A DNA stretch of 64,000 nt from RYN-230 sp963720645 (lineage in GTDB: Bacteria > Actinomycetota > Actinomycetes > Streptosporangiales > Streptosporangiaceae): assembly GCA_963720645.1 (NCBI GenBank), contig CAVRFX010000016.1:248001-312000 (forward strand), written 5' to 3'. The notes below the pieces were generated by a model that made no database searches, had not been told where the DNA came from, and worked only from the letters and a program-made list of their open reading frames with translations. Positions 44,624 through 54,929 of the stretch are shown piece after piece (the stretch's first letter is position 1; every line of letters starts with the position of its first letter). Position numbers and translations under genes: made by a program.

Positions 44624-45108
44624 ATGACTGACGTCCCGCCGGACCTGCCCGGCCTCTCGAGCCCGAGCCGCCCCTGGATGAGCTGGGGCCGTTCATCCCG
44701 GCGGATCCGCCCGACGATGCCGAGGCCCTGGATGCCTCGCGGCTGCTCGTCCAGGCCGTCGGGCAGCTGCCCGAAGCCGACCGTGACCGGGTCTACACCT
44801 GGCTGCTGCGCACCGGGCTGCGGCCGTCGCGGGCCGGCGCGCCGGGTCCGCTGGCCCGCCGCCTCGGCTGGTCCCTCGGCGTGCAGGCCGGGAGCCAGAC
44901 CCAGACCCGGGAGTGGGGGGCCGCGGTCGTGTCCGAGCTCGTCCGCGGCTCATCGTCGCCGGCCCAGCAGATGGTGCCAGTCCGGTTCTCGGCGGAGCAG
45001 CACGCGCGGTTGCGGACCTGGTGCGGCGAGCACGGCTTCTCGATGGCGACCGTGATCCGCGGGCTGGTTGACCGCTTCCTGGAGAGCCAGCAGCCCGAGC
45101 GGGGCTGA
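44624..45108 (+). CDS. small protein with ribbon-helix-helix-like C-terminus (frameshifted)
   Basis: About 161 residues, ATG with GGAG six bases upstream. An acidic N-terminal part is in one frame up to about 44650; the rest (LLVQAVGQLPEADRDRVYTW, LARRLGWSLGVQAG) is in the next. The C-terminus MVPVRFSAEQHARLRTWCG followed by GFSMATVIRGLVDRFLES resembles a ribbon-helix-helix domain. A palindrome lies upstream. I do not recognise a named family. Confidence 0.62.
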
Positions 45109-45185
45109 GACCCGGGCGTGGCTGAGGCCCGGGCGGGGCTGAGGCCCCGGCCGTGGCTGAGGCCCGGACGGCCTGCCCGGCGGCC

Positions 45186-47110
45186 TCAGCCGCGCGGGGT
45201 GATCTCCACCCGGCGCAGCCGCTGCTGGCCGGGCTCCAGTTCGACGGCCAGGGTCAGCCCGGCGTGCTCCCCGTCCAGCTGCACGACGGTGCTCGTGTGC
45301 CCGTTGCCGCCGCAGAACGCCCCGGGCCGGCACGCTCCCGCCCAGGCGCTGGCCATCCGCAGCTGGCGCAGCAGCAGGCCGGTGTTGACCAGCGCGGACA
45401 CGGGCAGCTCCGCGGGCCAGCGCTGCGGGCCGCCGGCCAGCGACGCGTTGAGCAGGTCGATGAGGGCCTGAGCCTGCCGCCACAGCGGCGAGTCGGCCGC
45501 GGGCGGCACGGTGACCGTCAGCGACTGGACCCGCGGCGGTTCCTCGGGCGTGAGCAGGATCTCCACCTGCGTTTCGCCCCGCTCCCCGCGCAGCCACCAG
45601 CGGCAGTGCGCGGGGGAGTCGAACTCCGCCGGCCGGGCCGCCACCCGGCGCGCCGCGCCGGGGCCGTGCTGGCCTGGCGCGGCTCCGAGCCGCTTCCACA
45701 TCCGGGCGATCTTCTCGCGGCGCCGGGGCAGCGGGTCGTCCAGCGCGACGTTGTCCGCGAAGAGCTGTTCCGCCACCTGGTTGTCCCAGTGACTCAGCAG
45801 CTGGTTGACCACCTGCTGGGCCCGCAACGTTTCCGGCCAGGGCCCGCCCGGCGCGGGCGCCTGCCGGCCACCACCAGCCGGGCTCCCTCCCGGCCCGCCG
45901 CGCCCGCGAGGGCCGCGTCCCCCCCGGCTTGGGCGGCAGCTGTGCCCGCGAGGGCATCCTGCGCGGCGTCGGCCCGCAGCATCTCCTCCATGAGCCGGGC
46001 GGCCAGCACGGATGCGCCGGCGTAGGTGCTGTTGGCCAGCACGATCACGCCGAGGCCGGTCTCCGGGTGCCAGCGCATGTGACTGCCGAAGCCCGGGTAC
46101 CCGCCGCTGTGGTAGACCAGCCGCCCCCACGCGCTGGTCTCCTCGGTGAACAGCCCGAACCCGTATCCGTGCTGGCTCCCCGCGCAGCGGTCGCCGGGGA
46201 ACCGCGGCTGCGCCTCGGGCAGGGTCACGGCGGGCTGCTGCATCTCGCGGCGCGAGGCCGCCGGCAGCGGGTGGGCATCGCCGGCCCGCGGGCCGCGCGG
46301 CGGGAAGGCCGCGGCAAAGCCGTCCACCCAGCCGGCCAGATCCCGGACACTGCTGAACACGCCCCCCATCGGCGCGAACGCACCGAGCGGGTCCGGGGTG
46401 AGCTCGGTCCATCCGTCTGCGCCGCGGGTGTACCCGCGGGCCAGCCCGTCCGGGTCGAACTCCGCGGCCTCGTACCCGGTACGGCTCATGCCGAGCGGGC
46501 CGAGCAGCCGGGCCCGCACGAAATCCGGGTAGTCAGCCTCGGCCGCGGCCGAGATGACCCGCCCGAGCAGCGCGTAGCCCAGGTTGGAGTACTCGAAACG
46601 GGTGCCCGGCGCCCACGCCGCACGCACGCCGCGGGCCAGGATCGCCGCGAACTCGGGCAGCGGGGTGCCCTGCTGGCGGTCACCCCAGGGATCGTCGGTC
46701 GGCAAGCCCGCGGTCATGGTCAGCAGGTGCCGGAGCGAGATGGGCGGTGAGTCGGCCGTCACCCCGGCCCAGCCGCGCAGTTCCGGGACGAAGTCCGTGA
46801 CCGGGTCGTCCAGCCGGAGCAGGCCGGCGTCGCGCAGCGCCAGCAGCGCCGACGCCGTGAAGCTCTTGGTCATCGAGGCGATGCGGAAGACGGTGTCCGC
46901 GTCGGGTGCTGGCCCGCCGAGCCAGCGCTCGCCCACCCCACCCCCGTGGGCCAGGGTCCCGCCCGCCACGATCCCGTACGCGAGGCCCGGCTGGCCCGCA
47001 CCGTGCTGGTACGCCTGCACCAGGTCATCGGCGGTCGCGGCGGCACCGGGCGGAAGCCCCCGGGGGGCCGCGGGACGGGCGGGGCCGGGATCAGCTCGCC
47101 GGTCGGGCAT
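45186..47110 (-). CDS. class C beta-lactamase-type serine hydrolase with extra C-terminal domain (frameshifted)
   Basis: About 641 residues, ATG 47110 behind GGAGGAG. Beta-lactamase fold: nucleophile in ASMTKSF (SxxK), YSNLGYALL (YxN) and VYHSGGYPGF (HxG). No signal peptide, so probably an esterase or peptidase-like enzyme in the cytoplasm. After a frame change near 45880 a ~210-residue domain follows (VVNQLLSHWDNQVAEQLFAD, CRWWLRGERGETQVEILL), with an NTF2/DUF-like look; its role is unknown. Divergent from the alditol oxidase. Confidence 0.85.
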
Positions 47111-47159
47111 GCCTGCTCCTCCAGATCAACGGGGTCCTGCAGATCAACCTTCGGGACCG

Positions 47160-47213
47160 GGCCAGTCAACCGGCCAGCCAACCAGGGCCAGTCAACCGGG
47201 GCCAGTCAATCCA
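47160..47213. repeat. degenerate 12-17-bp direct repeats
   Basis: Four copies of GGCCAGTCAACC or close variants. In the 246-bp divergent region between the serine hydrolase and alditol oxidase, where I see no other certain signal. Confidence 0.6.
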
Positions 47214-47356
47214 GGCCCGGAAGACGCTGCAACGTAATATGTCACCCGGTCCGGCGCCAGCAGCTGGCGGACCGCCCTCGCCGGGAGGCCGAGGGCCTCA
47301 TTCGCCGCCTCCCACGGCGCCGCCGGGTGGTCAGCGAGGCGGAGAGCAGGTGCGGC

Positions 47357-48625
47357 ATGACGGCACGGATGACTAACTGGGCCGGCAATATCGTCTACCG
47401 GGCCTCCCGGGTGGCGCGGCCCCGCAGCGTGAGCGAAGCCCAGGAACTGGTCTGCGCCGGCGGCCAGGTGCGGGCGGTGGGCACCGGCCACTCGTTCAAC
47501 CGGATCGCCGATACCCCGGGCGTGCTGGTCTCGCTCGCGGACCTGCCCCCGGTCCTCGACATCGAGCCAGGCGGGGCGGCGGTCACCGTGGCGGCCGGGA
47601 TCAGCTACGGCGAAGTCGCCAGGCGGCTCAACGCCGCCGGCTATGCCCTGCCCAGCCTGGCCTCGCTGCCGCACCTGTCGGTGGCCGGGGCGGTCGCCAC
47701 CGCGACTCACGGTTCGGGTGATGCCCAGGGGAACCTGGCCACCACGGTGGCGGGCCTGGAGCTGATCACCGCCGATGGCGACGTGCGCACCCTGCGCCGC
47801 GACACCGGAGGTGAGGAGTTCCGGGGCTGCGTGGTCGGACTGGGCTCGCTCGGCCTGGTTACCGCGCTGACCCTGGACCTCGTCCCGTCGTTCAGCGTCC
47901 GCCAGTACGTGTACGAGGGACTGCCCGCGGCGATGTTGCGGAGCCACTTCGACGAGATCTTCGGCAGTGCGTACAGCGTCAGCGTGTTCACGAACTGGCA
48001 CGGGGACCGGCACGGCCAGCTCTGGCTCAAGGTCCGCGAGGGGGACGGGGAATGGCAGCCGGTGTCGCGGTGGATGGATGCGACCCTGGCCGACCGGCAG
48101 GTCCACCCCGTCCCCGGTGGCGACCCGGCCCACGCCACCCGGCAGCTGGGCGTGCCGGGGCCGTGGCACGAGCGGCTCCCGCATTTCCGGGCGGAGTTCA
48201 CGCCCAGCAGCGGGGCGGAGCTGCAGTCGGAATACCTCCTGCCGCGGCAGGTGGCGGCGGGCGCCTTCGACGCCCTGGCCAGCCTGGGCAGCCTCCTGGC
48301 CCCGGTCCTGCAGATCTCCGAGATCCGCACGGTCGCCCCGGATGACCTGTGGCTCAGCCCGAGTTTCCAGCGGGACACGGTGGCCCTGCACTTCACCTGG
48401 ATCAAGGACACGGCCGCGGTGACGCCGGTCATCGCCACGATGGAACAGCTGCTCACCCCGCTGGGAGCCCGGCCGCACTGGGCGAAGCTGTTCGGCATGC
48501 CCCCGCATGTGGTGCGCGCCCTGTACCCGCGGTCGGCCGATTTCCAGGATCTGCTGAGCCGTTACGACCCGGGCGGCAAGTTCCGGAACAGCTTCATCGA
48601 CAAGTACTTCCCGGCCACGCACTGA
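47357..48625 (+). CDS. alditol oxidase-like FAD-linked oxidoreductase
   Basis: 422 residues, matching alditol/xylitol oxidase length. VAO-type FAD domain with the covalent-FAD His in VGTGHSFNRIADTPG and SVAGAVATATHGSGDAQGNL. The ALO C-terminal domain ends KFRNSFIDKYFPA. AldO enzymes oxidise polyols at C1 to aldoses with H2O2 release. Start ATG 47357 with GGAGAGCAGG upstream. Confidence 0.92.
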   Translation: MTARMTNWAGNIVYRASRVARPRSVSEAQELVCAGGQVRAVGTGHSFNRIADTPGVLVSLADLPPVLDIEPGGAAVTVAAGISYGEVARRLNAAGYALPSLASLPHLSVAGAVATATHGSGDAQGNLATTVAGLELITADGDVRTLRRDTGGEEFRGCVVGLGSLGLVTALTLDLVPSFSVRQYVYEGLPAAMLRSHFDEIFGSAYSVSVFTNWHGDRHGQLWLKVREGDGEWQPVSRWMDATLADRQVHPVPGGDPAHATRQLGVPGPWHERLPHFRAEFTPSSGAELQSEYLLPRQVAAGAFDALASLGSLLAPVLQISEIRTVAPDDLWLSPSFQRDTVALHFTWIKDTAAVTPVIATMEQLLTPLGARPHWAKLFGMPPHVVRALYPRSADFQDLLSRYDPGGKFRNSFIDKYFPATH

Positions 48626-48676
48626 GCACCTCGCCGGGTGGCGGGTCAGGCAGGCCGCTGCCGGCCCGGTGGCGGG

Positions 48677-48877
48677 TCAGCTCCCGCTGGGCTGCGGCAC
48701 GTGGCAGGCGACCTTGGGGTTCACCCCGACGTAGTTGAGGGGCCCGGCGAGGATCGTCACCACGATGGTGCTGGCTTTCGTGCAGCTCGCGATGGAGCCG
48801 CTGTAATAGTGCCGCTGGGCTCCAGCGATAGCCCCGATGATCAGCCAGATCACCAGTAGGGCAGTGCCTAGGCGCAC
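48677..48877 (-). CDS. small membrane protein, unknown function
   Basis: 66 residues from GTG 48877, GGAGG five bases upstream. First helix LGTALLVIWLIIGAIAGA; a second hydrophobic part ASTIVVTILAGPLNYVGV. Two Cys flank the second segment (ASCTKAS and VACHVP), possibly a disulphide outside the cell. Resembles a conserved actinobacterial small family. Confidence 0.75.
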   Translation of the reverse strand: MRLGTALLVIWLIIGAIAGAQRHYYSGSIASCTKASTIVVTILAGPLNYVGVNPKVACHVPQPSGS

Positions 48878-49178
48878 GGCTACCTCCAGTAAGCGAGTCT
48901 CCCGGAGCGCGTCATGCGCCGCCCAGATCACGAAATGTCCGGGTTAGCCTACCGCTAGGGTGCCCGCTCGTCCGGCTATGCGCCGATAGTGCTTTTGATC
49001 CCGGGAAACGCCCGGTGCGCCCGTGCCATCCCTCCCTGGGACGGGGCCCCGGCCATTTGTCAAATCGAGTTCCCGCCCAGTGGACAAATGTACGAACTTC
49101 GTTCGTGACATGCTGGATTATCCACAGAACGTCATTCTGTGCTGGCCTCCGGACGGCCCCGCCGAGCAGCCTGGCCTC
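48878..49178. other. intergenic region, 301 bp, between divergent genes
   Basis: No gene seen. It includes a GGACG-rich part and the site cluster 49079-49126 described separately. Confidence 0.5.
49079..49126. promoter_or_regulatory. DnaA-box-like sites and an ACGAAC palindrome
   Basis: TTATCCACA (49118-49126, plus) equals the classic DnaA box. TTGTCCACT on minus (49079-49087) is one mismatch from the actinobacterial TTGTCCACA. Between them ACGAAC-TTC-GTTCGT (49092-49106) resembles an SOS box but with 3 rather than 4 central bases. Confidence 0.45.
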
Positions 49179-50355
49179 ATGAACAACACACCGTCTGCCT
49201 CAAGTTCCAGCGCGTTCTCTCGTCAGCCCCGGGTCCGGGTCAGTTCCCCCGCTGACATCCTGGCCGTCGTGCCGCACCTGCTCGGTTTCCACCCCGGCAA
49301 GAGCCTCGTCGTGATGGGAGTCGGCCGGCCGCGGGCCCGGGTCCAGCTCGCCTTCCGGTACGACCTTCCTGACCCGCCGGACCCGGTCCACGCCGCGGAC
49401 ATCGCCGAGCACGCCGCCGAGGTGCTCCGGCATCGCCGGCTAGCACCGTGATCGGCGTGGGGTACGGCCCGGGTGCCCTGGTCACCCCCGTCGCGGACGC
49501 GCTGGCCGCGGCGCTGCGGCAGGCCGGGCTGCGGTTACACGAGCTCATGCGGGTCGAGGACGGCCGCTACTGGTCCTACCTCTGCGAGAACCCCGAGTGC
49601 TGTCCCGCGGACGGCGTGCCGTTCGACGTCAGCGCCAGTCCCGCGGCGGCCGCCATGACCGTGGCCGGCCTGGTCGCCTACCCGGACCGGGCCGCCCTGG
49701 CCAGGACGCTCGCCCCGGTCACCGGGGCTGCGGCCCGGTCCATGGAGCGGGCCACCAGCCGGGCCCGGGAACGTGCGGCGGACCTGATCGCGCAGGCGTC
49801 CCTCAGCCTCAGCCCCGGGCCCGGGCGCGGGCTGGGGGACAAAGCTGCTGGTGGACGAGGGCCGCCGTGCCGTTCAGGAGGCCATCAGCACGTACCGGGC
49901 CGGCGGCCGGCTGCTGGCCGATGACCCGGTGGCGTGGCTCACGGTGGTCCCTGGCTCACCTGGCGGTCCGGGACGACGCCTGGGCCCGGATGGATCCCGG
50001 GTACCGCGCCGCGCACCTGCGCCTGTGGACCGACGTGGTCCGCCGGGCCGCCCGGGCCTACCTCCCGGCTCCCGCGTCGCTGCTGGCCTTCACCGCCTGG
50101 CAGTCCGGCGACGGGGCGCTGGCCAACATCGCGATCGACCGGGCGCTGGCCGCGGACCCGGGGTACTCGCTGGCCCAGTTGCTCCGCGACATCATGGACG
50201 CCGGGGTGCCGCCCTCGGCCGCGCGGGTCCCGATGACGCCCGAGCAGGTCGCAGCCAGCTACGACCTCGCGGACTCCGGCGCCCCGGAGCGGGCGGGCGG
50301 CCGGGCGAGGTCGGGCCGCGGGCTCAAGGTGCCCCGCAAGCAGCCGTCCCGGTAG
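49179..50355 (+). CDS. DUF4192 family protein (frameshifted)
   Basis: About 392 residues, full length for DUF4192: RVRVSSPADILAVVPHLLGF with HPGKSLVVMGV, VIGVGYGPGALVTP, YWSYLCENPECCPADGVPFD, and YLPAPASLLAFTAWQSGDGA with ALANIAIDRALAADPGYSLA. Function unknown; widespread in actinobacteria. Three frame changes, near 49447, 49840 and 49948. No good ribosome site before the ATG. Confidence 0.88.
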
Positions 50356-50620
50356 GCGGGGACGGACGGCCCCGGGCGCCCCGGCCGGGCCTGCCGCCGT
50401 CCCGGCTGTCCGCCGCCGTCCGGTAACCCAGATGGCCGGCCGGTGGGTAGCCAGGGCACGGGAAAGAGGCAGGACCTGGGCTGGGGTTCAGCGCGGGTCC
50501 TACCGCGGGGTAAACTTCCTGCGCCGTTCGCCGGAGTCGGCCGGGAACTTGCCCACATGAGCCCGCTGCGTTCGTCCCTCACTATCGAGGTCGGGCCGGC
50601 CCTGAGCGAGGAGAGGCAGA

Positions 50621-52114
50621 GTGACTGACTCTAGCAGTAGCGGAACGGGGTCGCAGAGTAATCATCGTGGCTCCGTGGACGTTGATCCCGTCAGCGTGAC
50701 GGGGCAGCGGACGGGATCCGGGCCAGCCGCCGCCCTGCCCGCCGGGCTGAAGCAGGCGCACGAGGCCGCGGTGGCCAGCCTTCAGAAGGCCTACACGGCG
50801 GTGCCCCCCGGCACGAAGGTGAGGCTGGCCAAGCGCACCTCCAACCTGTTCCGGTTCCGCGATCAGCCGGCCGGGCCGCGGGTCGCCGAGCTGGACGTCT
50901 CCGCGTTCAGCCGGGTGCTGCACGTGGACCCGGCGTCCCGTACCGCCGTGGTGGGCGGCATGACCACCTACGAGGACCTGGCGGACGCCACGCTGCCGCA
51001 CGGCCTGATGCCGTTCGTGGTGCCCCAGCTGAAGACGATCACCCTGGGGGGCGCGGTTACCGGCCTGGGCATCGAGTCCACCTCGCTGCGCCTCGGCATG
51101 CCGCACGAGTCCGTCCTGGCCATGGAGATCCTCACCGGCGACGGCCAGGTGGTGACGGCCACCGCGGACAACGAGCACGCGGACCTGTTCCGCGGGTTTC
51201 CCAACTCCTACGGGACGCTGGGCTACGCCCTGTCGCTCACGATCGAGCTGGAGCCGGTGGCGCCGTTCGTGCACCTGCGCCACTTCCGCTTCCACGACCC
51301 TGAGACCTGCATGGAGGCGATCGCGAAGATCGGGGCCGAGGGCAGTTACGAGGGGCACCGGGCCGACTTCGTGGACGGCACCATGTTCAGCCTGGACGAG
51401 CTCTACCTCACGGTCGGGGCGTTCAGCGAGGTGGCCCCCTGGACCAGCGACTACACCGGCCACCAGATCTTCTACCAGTCGCTGCGCGGGCCCCGGGAGG
51501 ACTTCCTCACGGTCCGCGACTACCTGTGGCGCTGGGATACCGACTGGTTCTGGTGCTCACGGCCGTTCGGGGTGCAGAACCCGGCGATCCGCCGGCTGTG
51601 GCCGCGCCGCTACCGGAGGTCCGACGTGTACCGATCGCTGGTGGCCTTCGACCGGCGGCACGGCCTGTCCGGCAAGCTGGCCCGGCGCCGGGGGCAGCCG
51701 CCGCGGGAGGACGTTATCCAGGACGTCGAGATCCCGGTCGGCCGGGGCGCCGAGTTCCTCCGGTTTTTCGCCGCCGACGTCGGCATGAGCCCGGTCTGGC
51801 TGTGCCCGCTCCGGCTGCGCAGCGACCAGGCCTGGCCGCTCTACCCGCTGGCGCCCGGCGAGGTGTACGTGAACTTCGGCTTCTGGGGGATGGTCCCGCT
51901 CCCGCCGGGCCGCACGGACGGCTACCACAACCGGCTGGTGGAAGACGAGGTGGCGGCGCTGGGCGGGCACAAGGGCCTGTACTCGACGTCGTTCTACACC
52001 GAGGAGCAGTTCTGGGCGAGCTACAACGGGCCCGCCTACGCCGCGCTCAAGCAGCGGTACGACGGCGGGGGCCGGCTGGCCGGCCTGTACGAGAAGTGCG
52101 TGCGGGGCCAGTAG
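50621..52114 (+). CDS. tmsA: FAD-dependent oxidoreductase, 10-methyl fatty acid synthesis (TmsA-like)
   Basis: 497 residues, GTG with GAGGAGAGG upstream. FAD-binding domain of the DHCR24/VAO type: VVGGMTTYEDLADATLPHGL, ITLGGAVTGLGIESTS and FPNSYGTLGYALSLTIELEP. Followed by a cyclopropane-synthase-like methyltransferase gene, the arrangement of 10-methylstearate (tuberculostearate) genes, in which the methyltransferase forms a 10-methylene group and this enzyme reduces it. The assignment rests on this pairing. Confidence 0.82.
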   Translation: MTDSSSSGTGSQSNHRGSVDVDPVSVTGQRTGSGPAAALPAGLKQAHEAAVASLQKAYTAVPPGTKVRLAKRTSNLFRFRDQPAGPRVAELDVSAFSRVLHVDPASRTAVVGGMTTYEDLADATLPHGLMPFVVPQLKTITLGGAVTGLGIESTSLRLGMPHESVLAMEILTGDGQVVTATADNEHADLFRGFPNSYGTLGYALSLTIELEPVAPFVHLRHFRFHDPETCMEAIAKIGAEGSYEGHRADFVDGTMFSLDELYLTVGAFSEVAPWTSDYTGHQIFYQSLRGPREDFLTVRDYLWRWDTDWFWCSRPFGVQNPAIRRLWPRRYRRSDVYRSLVAFDRRHGLSGKLARRRGQPPREDVIQDVEIPVGRGAEFLRFFAADVGMSPVWLCPLRLRSDQAWPLYPLAPGEVYVNFGFWGMVPLPPGRTDGYHNRLVEDEVAALGGHKGLYSTSFYTEEQFWASYNGPAYAALKQRYDGGGRLAGLYEKCVRGQ

Positions 52115-52202
52115 CCCCGTAGCGGGAACCGGACGCGGGAAGCAGCAAATCAGTGAAGCCGGACGCGGCATGGCAGGGCACGCAGCAGGAGGGATGGCAG
52201 GG

Positions 52203-53484
52203 ATGGCACTAGCGGACGTGTTCGAGAAGGTGGCGGGCCCCGATGCCCCGGTGGAGTTCCATGCCTACGACGGGAGCCGGGCGGGACCGAGGGCGCCCCG
52301 GTACGGATCACCGTGCGGTCTCCGGTGGCGGTGTCCTACCTGGCCCAGGCGCCGGGTGCGCTCGGCCTGGCCCGGGCCTACGTGTCCGGCCACCTCGACG
52401 TCGAGGGCGACATGTACGACGCGCTGTCCCGGATGGTCCAGGCCCAGCAGGTGCACATCGACCTGACCGAGCGGCTCAGGCTGCTGCGGGACCTCGGCGG
52501 CCCCAGGCTGCTGCTGCCCCGGATCCCGCCGCCGCCGCAGGAGGTCAGGGTGAACCGCCGCTGGCTTGCGGGACGGCTGCACTCCAAGAAGCGCGACGCC
52601 ACCGCCATCTCGCACCACTACGACGTGTCCAACACGTTCTACGAGTGGGTGCTCGGCCCGTCGATGGCCTACACCTGCGCCTGCTACCCGCGGGCCGATG
52701 CGACCCTGGAAGAGGCGCAGGCTTACAAGCACGACCTGGTAGCCCGCAAGCTGGGCCTGCGCCCCGGGATGCGCCTGCTCGACGTGGGCTGCGGCTGGGG
52801 CGGCATGGTCCGCCACGCCGCCCGGGAGTACGGCGTTAAGGCGCTCGGCGTGACCCTGTCCGCGCAGCAGGCGGCCTGGGCGCAGCAGGCCATCGAGAAG
52901 GAGGGCCTGGGCGGGCTGGCCGAGGTCCGCCACCTCGACTACCGCGACGTGCCTGAGGGAGAGTTCGACGCGGTCAGCTCGATCGGGCTGACCGAGCACA
53001 TCGGCCGGGCCCAGCTGCCGGCGTACTTCGCCTTCCTGTACGGCAAGCTCCGGCCCGAGGGACGGCTGCTGAACCACTGCATCACCCGGCCGGACAACCG
53101 GCGCCCGGGCCGGGTGGTCGGCGGTTTCATCAACCGCTACGTGTTCCCCGACGGCGAGCTGGAAGGACCGGGCTACCTGCTCTCCCTCGCCCATGACTCC
53201 GGGTTCGAGGTGCGGCACGAGGAGAACCTGCGCGAGCACTACGCGATGACCCTGGCCGGCTGGTGCGCCAACCTCGACGCGCACTGGGACGAGGCGGTGG
53301 CCGAGGTCGGCGAGGGCACGGCCCGGGTGTGGCGGCTCTACATGGCCGGCTCCGGCTCGGGTTCGAGCGCAACGTCGTCGAGCTGCACCAGATACTCGGC
53401 GTCCGGCTGGGCAGCAAGGGCCAGGCGGGCATGCCGCTGCGGCCCGACTGGGAGCCGCTGGCCCGGGTGTCCGCGGTCAGCTAG
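52203..53484 (+). CDS. tmsB: cyclopropane-fatty-acyl-phospholipid synthase family methyltransferase (TmsB-like), frameshifted
   Basis: About 427 residues. ATG 52203 is nine bases after AGGAGGG; the frames upstream lack support. SAM motif LLDVGCGWGGMVRHAAREYG, SHHYDVSNTFYEWVLGP, SMAYTCACYPRADATLEEAQ, and SSIGLTEHIGRAQLP. One base missing near 52290 (restores APVRITVRSPVAV) and one near 53350 (restores LGFERNVVELHQIL). With TmsA it probably methylates oleoyl phospholipid at C10. Confidence 0.85.
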
Positions 53485-53551
53485 GGCTGCGGGCGGCATT
53501 GGTGACGATCCCCCCGGCGGCCGGGGCGGGCCAGTGAGACCACGGGGCCCG

Positions 53552-53621
53552 GGTGACCGGGCGGGTCCGGTGACCGGGCGGTCCCGGTGACCGGGGCGGG
53601 TCCGGTGACCGGGCCGGGTCC
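53552..53621. repeat. 17-18-bp tandem repeat x4
   Basis: GGTGACCGGGCGGGTCC and variants at 53552, 53569, 53586 and 53604, in the gap before dxr. Confidence 0.9.
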
Positions 53622-53658
53622 GGCAGCTGGCCGCACCCGGATGGCGGACAATGGCCGC

Positions 53659-54929
53659 ATGGAAACAGCGCAGCCCGGGCATGGCGGCCCGGTCCGTGAC
53701 ATCGTCCTGCTCGGCTCGACCGGCTCCATCGGGACCCAGGCCGCGGACATCGTGCGGCGCAATCCCGGCCGGTTCCGGCTGGCCGGGCTGGCCGCCGGCG
53801 GAGGCCAGCCCGGCCTGCTCGCGGCCCAGGCCCTGGAATTCGGGGCCGAGGTGGTCGCCGTGGCCCGGGAGGACGCCGCGGGCGAGGTGCGCGAGGCGCT
53901 GCGCGCCCAGGCATCCGGCACGGGCCGCACCCAGCCGCTGCCCAAGGTCCTGGCCGGCCCGGACGCGGTGGCAGAGGCCGCCACGTGGCCCTGTGACGTG
54001 GTGCTCAACGCGGTTACCGGATCCGTCGGCCTGGCCGCCACGCTGGCCGCCCTGGACGCCGGCCGGACGCTGGCGCTGGCCAACAAGGAATCCCTGATCG
54101 TCGGCGGCCCGCTGGTCGCGGGCCAGGCGGCCCCCGGCCAGATCGTCCCGGTCGATTCCGAGCACTCGGCCATCGCGCAATGCCTGCGGGGCGGCCGCGC
54201 CAGCGAGGTGGGCCGGCTGGTGCTGACCGCGAGCGGCGGCCCCTTCCTCGGCCGCGGCCGGGACGAGCTCGAGCAGGTGACCCCGGCCCAGGCCCTGGCC
54301 CACCCGAACTGGGACATGGGGCCGGTCGTCACGATCAACTCGGCGACGCTGGTCAACAAGGGCCTGGAGCTCATCGAGGCGCACCTGCTGTTCGGCATCG
54401 GGTTCGACCGGATCGAGGTGGTCGTGCACCCGCAGTCGGTGATCCACTCCATGGTCGAGTTCACCGACGGCGCGACGATCGCCCAGGCCAGCCCGCCGGA
54501 CATGCGGATCCCGATCGCGCTGGGGCTGGCCTGGCCGGACCGGGTCCCCGGCGCCGGGCCCGCTCTCGACTGGAGCCGCGCGCACACCTGGTCCTTCCAG
54601 CCGCTGGACCATGAGGCCTTCCCGGCCGTAGGGCTGGCCCGCAAGGCCGGCCAGACCGGCGGCACCGCCCCGGCCGTCTACAACGCGGCCAACGAGATCT
54701 GCGTGGAGGCATTCCGGTCGGGCCGGATCGCGTTCCCCGAATCGTCAACACGGTGGCGAAGGTAGTCTCTGAGCATGAGAGCGCGGCACGGGACGCGGTG
54801 ACCCTTGACGACGTGCTCGCCGCGGACCGCTGGGCGCGGATCCGCGCGCTGGAACTGACAGCCGGAGGACGAGGCGGCGTGCGCGAGGCCCGCAGCGGGA
54901 CCCGCGGAGAGGGGGAGTCGGCCGGATGA
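53659..54929 (+). CDS. dxr: 1-deoxy-D-xylulose 5-phosphate reductoisomerase (frameshifted)
   Basis: MEP pathway enzyme converting DXP to MEP. NADPH motif LLGSTGSIGTQ, ALANKESLIVGGPLV, metal-binding VPVDSEHSAI, TASGGPFLGR, MGPVVTINSATLVNKGLELIE. A C is missing in the run at 54735-54738; with it the protein continues FPRIVNTVAKVV to a TGA overlapping rseP (ATGA). GACAAT six bases before ATG 53659 suggests a leaderless start; ATG 53641 is an alternative. The gene should be essential, so the break is a sequence error. Confidence 0.95.

Noticed and set aside
49092..49106. LexA (SOS) box
   Set aside because: The centre has three bases, not four, and DUF4192 is not a known SOS gene; kept only as a low-confidence site.
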